64,000 bases of DNA from Antedon mediterranea (Eukaryota; Echinodermata; Crinoidea; Comatulida; Antedonidae): contig NC_092679.1 of NCBI RefSeq assembly GCF_964355755.1, forward strand, positions 12,328,932 through 12,392,931, in the 5' to 3' direction. The notes under the pieces were generated by a model that had not been told where the DNA came from, searched no databases, and saw only the letters and a program-made list of their open reading frames with translations. The translations under genes and the position numbers were made by a program. Positions 58,369 through 64,000 of the stretch are shown piece by piece (the first letter of the stretch is position 1; every line of letters starts with the position of its first letter).

Positions 58369-59691
58369 TTAAAAGTCTAGAATCACGTTACGAGACTTGT
58401 CAATTTCGATGATTGAGTCAAATTCTGAATAAACTAAAATGTTGATGGTCTCGGTCAAAGCCGTAGAAAACTGAATTTCTAAACGTATGTTTCCTTGACG
58501 AATTAGATTAAAATGTCCGGCGTTTGCCAAATCGGGTGTCAGGTCAAAAGCAAACAACGAATAGCCTCTAGGATAATCGTCTCTAGAAATCTGATTTCCG
58601 GTATCCTGGAACAGCGTGTTAGAGCCCGAAAATAGACTCTGATACGCAAGCATGTAGTTGCCTCCGTCTTCGAACGTTGGTTTTAACGGTTTCCACGGTA
58701 CTTGCTCACCGTCTATATATAGAGCCAGGAAATTGGTGTTGAAATGTTGAAAATTGTAGGGATTCTTTTCGTAGCTACCGTTGAATGCCTCGGTGGTCAC
58801 CAGTCCTACAACCAAGCGTTTCGGTAGATTACCGTTGTACAGCGATTCCCTGGTAAACGACAGATTCCCGCGCGGTATAGTTAACGTCTTGACCTCAACG
58901 CGGCGCAGCGGGTATTTGGCCGGACCGCGTTCCAGAGCTTTTGCGTGGGCGAGCGCGATTGAGGGATTCAGGCGGACCTTTCGAACAAACAAGGACGCGT
59001 CTTCCAGGTGGATCTTAAAACCGGCCGCGGCATCTGAAGACATGAGACTAAATGCGTTTTTACTTCGATGCAGTTTAATTTTGACGTCTACGCCGTTGAG
59101 CATCATTCGATCTTGGAAAAATATATCGCAATGAATAGGCCCAATCAAGTCGACAAAACGACTACCACCGATGTATTGAGCCCGTTTTTTAAGACCTTTA
59201 TTCACCGCATTTTCGGCTAGCGTAGGGTCAGCTACATCCATTTTACCGGCCGTGTCTTTATGAAACAATCCACCCGTGAGGTGAGTATCCTTTGCATCGG
59301 ATCCATAAGTCAGTAATGTTTCAATTAACGCCCTATACGAATAAGTATTTGTCGAAGGGGTAATCAATCTCTCGTTCAAAGAAACGTCAACTTCGCTAAA
59401 CAATGATTGCAAAAGTAAATTGGCAGGGCCTACCGGATCGGCGGGTTGGAGATCGGTACCGTCTTGTTTAGTAATTTTTAGTTTAACGTTGAGCATCGTC
59501 TGAGACAAATCCATGTATTCCTCGCTGGATCCTTGTATGTTGAATTGCAAGGGACCCACGTCGGTGATGCTGTTGAAAGGGTGATATTGTACCCATTGTC
59601 CTTTGGTTATACTAGTCTGTGTCGGTGGCACAGAAAACAAGTCCAATTCCGATTTTAAACATTCGCACGAGTGATTGTGTACAAAAGCCAT
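58369..59691 (-). CDS. Major capsid protein, hexon-like double jelly roll
   Basis: It has 440 residues. It is recognised from the N-terminal half: QWVQYHPFNSITDVGPLQFN, then EYMDLSQTMLNVKLKI, then LLLQSLFSEVDVSLNERLI with STNTYSYRALIETLL. This is the usual signature of Polinton and adintovirus major capsid proteins, and length and gene position fit. It would form the trimeric capsomers of an icosahedral particle. It starts 3 nt after the stop of the pVI-like gene. No internal damage is seen. Confidence 0.92.
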   Translation of the reverse strand: MAFVHNHSCECLKSELDLFSVPPTQTSITKGQWVQYHPFNSITDVGPLQFNIQGSSEEYMDLSQTMLNVKLKITKQDGTDLQPADPVGPANLLLQSLFSEVDVSLNERLITPSTNTYSYRALIETLLTYGSDAKDTHLTGGLFHKDTAGKMDVADPTLAENAVNKGLKKRAQYIGGSRFVDLIGPIHCDIFFQDRMMLNGVDVKIKLHRSKNAFSLMSSDAAAGFKIHLEDASLFVRKVRLNPSIALAHAKALERGPAKYPLRRVEVKTLTIPRGNLSFTRESLYNGNLPKRLVVGLVTTEAFNGSYEKNPYNFQHFNTNFLALYIDGEQVPWKPLKPTFEDGGNYMLAYQSLFSGSNTLFQDTGNQISRDDYPRGYSLFAFDLTPDLANAGHFNLIRQGNIRLEIQFSTALTETINILVYSEFDSIIEIDKSRNVILDF

Positions 59692-59694
59692 TTT

Positions 59695-60081
59695 TTAGAT
59701 ATCGAATATATCGGAGGATCTTCTTACTCTCTTTGCGTTCGATCGACTGATGCCTTTACGTCTACGTTTTCTCTTTTTATTCATCCGACCGTTACCTTTT
59801 TGGGAAACGATACGTTGACCAGCCTGAGTAAATCTGCGTTTAGCGGCTTGTTTAACGTTTTTACCGCTCAGAACATCTCCCACTAATTCACCACCCGTGC
59901 GTAACGCTTGTTTTCCGAGAGCCTTTGCACCTTTCTTTAGCATCGGTACAGCCTGTTTGAAGAGACCGGACAAGATACCTCCCAAACCGAAGCCCCTTTG
60001 ATTGTACGATCCTTGAAACACCGGTATATCGCCACCCCCTGCCTGTCTGACGTAGTAATCTACGTAATCATCTGTACCCAT
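59695..60081 (-). CDS. pVI-like virion protein
   Basis: It has 128 residues. A glycine-rich amphipathic segment (GFGLGGILSGLFKQAVPMLKK) is followed by a basic region and a Lys/Arg cluster (NKKRKRRRKG) near the C-terminus. This layout is typical of the small protein encoded between penton and major capsid genes in Polintons, and resembles adenovirus pVI or pX. By analogy it lines the capsid interior or disturbs membranes during entry; this is inference. The gap to the next start is 3 nt. Confidence 0.8.
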   Translation of the reverse strand: MGTDDYVDYYVRQAGGGDIPVFQGSYNQRGFGLGGILSGLFKQAVPMLKKGAKALGKQALRTGGELVGDVLSGKNVKQAAKRRFTQAGQRIVSQKGNGRMNKKRKRRRKGISRSNAKRVRRSSDIFDI

Positions 60082-60099
60082 TATTTTATTCTTATTATT

Positions 60100-60876
60100 T
60101 TAGACGAGATACGATGATCTGGCTTGTCTGAAATGTAGTTTAACGAGAACCCTTCCTCGTTGAAATGATACCTTTTCTCCCGTGTCGTTTCTTATATCTA
60201 TAAGGATGGTATCGATATCTTTTTTCACCATCCGTTTGTACTGAGGACTAGAGAACGAATGTCCGACATTTTTCTTCATGTTTGATTCTCTGGTTTGTAA
60301 CGATTTCAAAATAGGGACGCTCGCGTCTCCAACTCGTTGAGATTCGATTAAATCGGTATACACAAACAAGGTCGGCACTCTGTGGTGAATGTACGCGGGT
60401 CTTGAACCGTACGTACTAGATCCTCGAGGAATCGATGATTTGTCCATACCGAGTAATGTGGGTAATCCATCAAACAGCGTAACTGACGCTTCGGCGACGG
60501 TTTCTACGTTAACCACTTCTGTAATTGAGCTGAACCGAAATCTCACTTTGGACTGTAACGACTTTGAAGTCAAAGCCTCGTTAAGAGCATCAATCACTTT
60601 ACCTCCGGATGAATAAAACCCAGGGGCTATAGCTATTACGGTCGACGAGTTTTCTTCTTCTAATTCGATGCCGTTTATATTCACCAGCAATTTATTGTTG
60701 GTATCGTCGACGTTATACCACGTATGGGGATAATAAATTTCGCTTAAGCCAACCTCCCATTCACCGTACAAATGAATAGGCTCCGCCAGCTTGGTCGTGT
60801 AGCTCGTAAGTGTATTTTCGGGGAAACAGTTCATGGAACTGTTGCTAGGTAAAAGGACGTAAAACTGAGCAGCCAT
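60100..60876 (-). CDS. Minor capsid (penton-like) protein
   Basis: It has 258 residues from the ATG at 60876. The frame stays open 20 codons further up, but those codons overlap the integrase gene. The start MAAQFYVLLPSNSS with FPENTLTSYTTKLAEPIHL and EWEVGLSEIYYPHTW is the standard N-terminus of Polinton penton proteins. The fold is expected to be a single jelly roll forming the five-fold vertices. It begins 5 nt after the integrase stop and ends 18 nt before the pVI-like start. Confidence 0.9.
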   Translation of the reverse strand: MAAQFYVLLPSNSSMNCFPENTLTSYTTKLAEPIHLYGEWEVGLSEIYYPHTWYNVDDTNNKLLVNINGIELEEENSSTVIAIAPGFYSSGGKVIDALNEALTSKSLQSKVRFRFSSITEVVNVETVAEASVTLFDGLPTLLGMDKSSIPRGSSTYGSRPAYIHHRVPTLFVYTDLIESQRVGDASVPILKSLQTRESNMKKNVGHSFSSPQYKRMVKKDIDTILIDIRNDTGEKVSFQRGRVLVKLHFRQARSSYLV

Positions 60877-60881
60877 GATGT

Positions 60882-61976
60882 TTACCGGTCGATATTCTGA
60901 ACCCAACTGTTGAACTTGACCGGATAACCTAGCCACTTAACGAAATATTCCGTTTTCCCACCTCGTTTTCTTTTCTTTAGCACTTCTTCCACGCGATACG
61001 TATCCTTGTCGTTTTTGGACACTTTTTGCAATTCCTTTTCGTAAAAAGTACCTTCCAGACTTTCGCCGTCCCAATCTTCCAGCTTATACGTGGGTACCGC
61101 CGAACCGATACGTTTACGCACCCTAAATATCTCCTCCGTCCAGTTTGCGAGGTAACCTTTCTCGAAAGGCATTTTGTATCTACTTATCCGTACTTTATTA
61201 CCCTCTTTGAATTTGGGGCGAACTTGCTTCTTTTGTTTCTTTTTGTATAAATTTTTCCAAACTTGATGTTCGTTATCTTTTGTAACCTGCGAGGGCTTCG
61301 TGCCAATCGATCTATGTTTAGAATTATTGTAACTCGATACTAATTTCGGAAGTACGTCTATATATTTTCGCGTAGCTTTTGATGTAAAGTATCTCCACAT
61401 CCTAGTTTTCAACGATCTATTGAATCTTTCCACGACGCTAGCTTTTGTTTCGTTATTGGTAGTGAAAAAATGTATATTCAACGTTTTTAGGTACGCTTGA
61501 ACTTTACGATTAGTAAACTCTGTACCTTTATCAGTGTGAATTTTTAATGGCTTTCTTTTTCCAGATAATAGTTTTTTCATGGCAGTAAGCATAGAATCGG
61601 CAGACTTATTCTTTATAGGTAAAACCCAAGCATATTTACTAAGTACGTCTATACACGTAATAAGAAACGTGTTTTGTTTATTATACTTTTTTAAAGAAGA
61701 CAAGTCAACGAGATCCAATTCCCACTGTTCGTCAATAGCTGTGACAAACACCCTGTTTCTCTGAAATCGTCTTTGAATAGGTTTATGTAGAGTGTACGTA
61801 TCTTGTTTTTCTAACCAGTCTTGAACGTCAGTCTTTGAAATATTAGAGTCATTTTTTACGTTGTTGTAAAGTCGATCGACACCCCCGAAACTACCGGGAT
61901 TTTTTGGGTCGTAGTACGTAGCAGTCAATAGTCTGTCCATAACTAACTCTCTCACTCGATGAAATGAAACACTCAC
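60882..61976 (-). CDS. Retrovirus-like integrase with C-terminal chromodomain
   Basis: It has 364 residues. The rve core carries Asp88 (WELDLVDL), Asp149 (HTDKGTEF) and Glu183 (VVERFNRSLK), with CIDVLSKYAW and SYNNSKHRSIG around them. A basic SH3-like stretch (FKEGNKVRIS) follows. Residues about 326-360 look like a chromodomain (RVEEVLKKRKRGGKTEYFVKWLGY). The enzyme should insert the Polinton DNA. The chromodomain could steer insertion to chromatin marked by histone methylation; that target choice is inference. It is the first gene of the five-gene minus-strand block. Confidence 0.93.
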   Translation of the reverse strand: MSVSFHRVRELVMDRLLTATYYDPKNPGSFGGVDRLYNNVKNDSNISKTDVQDWLEKQDTYTLHKPIQRRFQRNRVFVTAIDEQWELDLVDLSSLKKYNKQNTFLITCIDVLSKYAWVLPIKNKSADSMLTAMKKLLSGKRKPLKIHTDKGTEFTNRKVQAYLKTLNIHFFTTNNETKASVVERFNRSLKTRMWRYFTSKATRKYIDVLPKLVSSYNNSKHRSIGTKPSQVTKDNEHQVWKNLYKKKQKKQVRPKFKEGNKVRISRYKMPFEKGYLANWTEEIFRVRKRIGSAVPTYKLEDWDGESLEGTFYEKELQKVSKNDKDTYRVEEVLKKRKRGGKTEYFVKWLGYPVKFNSWVQNIDR

Positions 61977-62254
61977 GCTTGCAACATTACTTTTTAAAAA
62001 AAGAATAACTAACTATTTTTTGTAATTTTTCAATACAATTTTTTTATTAACACAGCACACACACACATATAATACAGTACAACGATTGGAATTTTAGTTT
62101 GTATTAATATGGATTAAACATAAGTTTAAGTTAATTGTACGAGAAAAAAAAAAATTTAGATTAATCGTGAAAATACAAAGAATACCAGTAAAATTGTAAA
62201 TACAGTTACATCGATAAACAAAATATTTAGATTTAGAGTTTGTTATTAAAAAAG
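61977..62254. other. Spacer between integrase and PC4-like genes
   Basis: AT-rich, with a short (CA)n run near 62055. It probably carries the integrase promoter and the end of the PC4-like transcript. An AATAAA-like word on the minus strand (plus-strand TTATTA/TTTATT) is not clear. Confidence 0.4.
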
Positions 62255-63001
62255 TTATTTCAACAGCGTCAATGGTGTACGGCCTCCGTTGTCGTTTTCG
62301 TCAACACCAACATTGTCGGTAACCTCCTCAATCATCTTCTGTATTTCCCCGTGTTTTTCAATTATCTTGAACCATTGACTCTTTGGAAGGTTTACACCTT
62401 TTTTACCGGGTTTAAACTTGCCTCCTTCTTCAGATTGGTAATAGCGACGAATACACACAAACTGCTCTTCTTTCCAACTACTTACTACCGCATGTATTAT
62501 CGGTGAGTCAGAAAGCGGGATTCTTAACGCCACCACCATGTTAATGTCTTTTTGTAAGTCTTCTAGAGCCTGGAGAATTATATCAATGTTGTTGAAAAGT
62601 TTTTGCCACAGCAGAACGGGTAAATTAATACCTAGAGGACCAGGTTTGTAGACACCATTTTCTTCCGTCTGGTAATACTCTCTGAGGCAAACAGAAACAA
62701 CTTCACCCCATCGCTGAGCCACCACATGACGTTTTTCAGACAAGAAAATCCGATTCGTTGATGTTACGGTAATCTTTGGGTGAGTAGACGGCATCATTGG
62801 TTTTTTAAAACCTTTACAGTCGTCAGTTTGACCGTTAAAAGGCTTTCTCGGGTCCAATATATTCGCCGATGTAGAAGCCATCTTTGGTAATTTTAAACTG
62901 CTGCAGACGTCAGCTTGACCGTTAGAACTCCCCATAACTCTTTTCATAGCCCTACGGGCCTTCTCGCCGATGGCTACTTTTGGAGTAGGTAAACAATGCA
63001 T
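62255..63001 (-). CDS. Protein with two PC4-like ssDNA-binding domains
   Basis: It has 248 residues. Two copies of a PC4/p15 (Sub1) pattern occur at about 98-150 and 175-227: C(L/I)R(E/R)YYQ(T/S)EE-G-(Y/F)KPG--G(I/V)NLP---W. PC4 domains have the same (D/E)IREYY...G...KPG+KGI.L...W layout and bind single-stranded DNA as dimers, so a tandem copy could act as a built-in dimer. The N-terminus also holds a duplicated short segment (NGQADVC...LPKMAST and NGQTDDC...PMMPST, residues about 27-44 and 57-73). A role in replication, with the polymerase displacing strands, or in transcription is likely but inferred. A TATATAT word on the minus strand near 63090 is a possible promoter. Confidence 0.8.
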   Translation of the reverse strand: MHCLPTPKVAIGEKARRAMKRVMGSSNGQADVCSSLKLPKMASTSANILDPRKPFNGQTDDCKGFKKPMMPSTHPKITVTSTNRIFLSEKRHVVAQRWGEVVSVCLREYYQTEENGVYKPGPLGINLPVLLWQKLFNNIDIILQALEDLQKDINMVVALRIPLSDSPIIHAVVSSWKEEQFVCIRRYYQSEEGGKFKPGKKGVNLPKSQWFKIIEKHGEIQKMIEEVTDNVGVDENDNGGRTPLTLLK

Positions 63002-63190
63002 GGCTAATAACGTTTAACTGAATTGGAGAGAGGGAGAGAGAGTGAGACGAGTGTCAGTTCTGAATGATTACGTTTGAATCAGCGCCGATATATATGCAGC
63101 TCAGTAAGGGGAGTAGCCCATTAAAGTGATTAAAAAGATAATGATTGTTATTTCCGGTCAATCGTTTCCGTGACACGTGCGAAACACAAT
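63002..63190. promoter_or_regulatory. Upstream region of the PC4-like gene
   Basis: A minus-strand CATATATATCGG at about 63086-63097 lies some 90 nt before the ATG at 63001. A (GA)n stretch is at about 63026-63040. Confidence 0.45.
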
Positions 63191-63745
63191 TTAAATATCC
63201 TCGCACAACAGCTTAAAAATAGCCTCTGAATTTATCAGGGTATTGACAAGAAAATAAACGAAATGTCTATACCGAGGCAATGAATATTCTCCGTGCATAT
63301 TTAGTTCGTTGTAAACGGTATCGGGTGAAACATACTTCTTATCCAGAACCTCCCGATAAAAATAGTCAATCTGTTCTTCTAGAGACTTCATGCAACAAAA
63401 ATCATGATCTTTTTGACTGCTCCTGTCAAATTCACAACCATAACAAGCCGCTTTACTTAAAACCCAACACTTGGCTAACACTTGAGCAGCAAACAATTGT
63501 TTAACCAAACGCTCCATTTTCAACAAAAATTCTCTCTCCACCTCGTCCACGTACGTAAATATACAACTTGTAGGCCTGTTACTCCTCTCGACTCCTTCAT
63601 CTATACCGGCGGGGATAACCTCTTCGGCCGCCGTGTAACGATCATCTATATCACTGCCTGGAACAACAACAGTATCCTCATCATCGCTAATTATTATAAC
63701 AGTATCTACACAACTCCCTTGCGAAAAATATATACTTCCAGACAT
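63191..63745 (-). CDS. Terminal-repeat gene with SUMO-interaction-like motif and Cys/His cluster
   Basis: It has 184 residues. Residues 16-25 read VIIISDDEDT, an aliphatic core followed by Ser and acids, which is the classical form of a SUMO-interacting motif. Residues 101-118 hold C-x2-C...SQ-x2-H-x2-C-C (CYGCEFDRSSQKDHDFCC), a likely zinc site. I recall a similar C-x2-C...SQ-x2-H-x-C pattern from adintovirus-like genomes but cannot name the family. The first 80 or so codons lie inside the inverted repeat; the rest is unique. The left-end counterpart at 48804 is broken. Function unknown; contact with host SUMO-based nuclear control is a guess from the motif. Confidence 0.8.
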   Translation of the reverse strand: MSGSIYFSQGSCVDTVIIISDDEDTVVVPGSDIDDRYTAAEEVIPAGIDEGVERSNRPTSCIFTYVDEVEREFLLKMERLVKQLFAAQVLAKCWVLSKAACYGCEFDRSSQKDHDFCCMKSLEEQIDYFYREVLDKKYVSPDTVYNELNMHGEYSLPRYRHFVYFLVNTLINSEAIFKLLCEDI

Positions 63746-64000
63746 AATGAAATACTGTAAAGAGATACTCTACGCAAAAATAGACAAAACAACTGGAGAA
63801 TAGTACAACAATAACCGCTTCACTTTGATACACCGTCTTAAATCGTAAATAAAGTAATGACGTCACTCACCACGTACCAGAACCTCGCGCCGAAAAAATT
63901 AATAAATAAGAGACAAAGAAACACCTGGCGGAAATTACATAACTAGTACGAAACCAGGAAAAGAACGACCTTCATTAAAAACACCTGGCGGAAGTTACAT
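63497..64000. repeat. Right terminal inverted repeat of the Polinton, cut by window end
   Basis: Reverse complement of 48607-49049 from 63497 to about 63942. It then runs into shorter tandem units repeating ACACCTGGCGGAA(A/G)TTACAT at 63921 and about 63981. The outer end and flanking host DNA are not in the window. Confidence 0.92.

Larger units (their letters stand above)
47905..64000. mobile_element. Maverick/Polinton (adintovirus-like), right end outside the window
   Basis: Inverted terminal repeats (48607-49049 with 63497-63942, continuing outward as related tandem units) enclose a near-complete Polinton gene set. Plus strand: polymerase B, packaging ATPase and two small conserved proteins. 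Minus strand: Bcl-2-like, protease, major capsid, pVI-like, penton, integrase and a double-PC4 protein, plus a terminal-repeat gene. The left end is placed near 47905 where the 100-bp units begin. The right end and the expected 6-bp target duplication lie beyond the window. Frames are open, so the copy looks young. Confidence 0.95.

Noticed and set aside
58781-59134. Plus-strand frame of 117 codons opposite the capsid gene
   Set aside because: Antisense shadow of the major capsid gene with no domain.
60877-60936. Longer penton start at 60936
   Set aside because: The extra 20 codons overlap the end of the integrase gene, and the conserved family N-terminus begins at 60876.

Overview
The window is nuclear DNA of an animal: AT-rich, intron-containing genes with GT-AG junctions, and about four fifths of its length taken up by mobile DNA. 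A PAN-fibrinogen lectin-like gene, a K02A2.6/SURL-type Gypsy retrotransposon, an intact Maverick/Polinton and many GGCCTAG-rich stretches point to a marine invertebrate, probably a deuterostome such as an echinoderm. That placement is inference.

Layout. (1) 1-4.6 kb: a four-exon gene for a secreted protein with a PAN/apple domain and a fibrinogen-related domain. (2) 4.5-6.1 kb: no gene seen. (3) 6.07-31.3 kb: a one-orientation array of 16 non-autonomous rolling-circle (Helitron/Helentron-like) elements, with a 17th at 32.9-33.6 kb. I call the families A to E. Read on the minus strand they end in a hairpin followed by CTAG next to a T. At the other end they carry a second hairpin whose arms match a family-specific motif beside the CTAG-end hairpin. 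Families B and C contain a tRNA-like segment. (4) 31,379-45,290: a Gypsy element with identical 160-bp LTRs and a 5-bp target duplication. It is split by two DNA transposons: a 4-kb long-inverted-repeat element in its leader, and a 5.2-kb element with CACAG ends and a TAAT duplication between gag and protease. (5) 45.3-47.9 kb: non-coding DNA with a 22-bp minisatellite. (6) About 47.9 kb to the window end: a Maverick/Polinton (adintovirus-like), cut off by the window only inside its right terminal repeat.

The Polinton has a full replication and virion gene set. It encodes a protein-primed-type family B DNA polymerase (three exons), a packaging ATPase, two small conserved proteins, an adenain-like protease, a double jelly-roll major capsid protein, a pVI-like protein, a penton-like minor capsid protein and an rve integrase with a chromodomain. 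It also carries accessory genes: a two-exon Bcl-2-like gene (BH4, BH3, BH1 and BH2 all recognisable), a protein with two PC4-like ssDNA-binding domains, and a terminal-repeat gene with a SUMO-interaction-like motif and a Cys/His cluster. Five minus-strand genes (integrase, penton, pVI, capsid, protease) are separated by only 2 to 18 nt. Reading frames look intact except for the left terminal-repeat copy, so the element looks recently active.

Strongest leads for something new: the co-varying end keys and stacked ends of the rolling-circle array, its tRNA-like modules, and the Bcl-2 and double-PC4 genes of the Polinton. All calls come from reading the sequence; no database search was possible.
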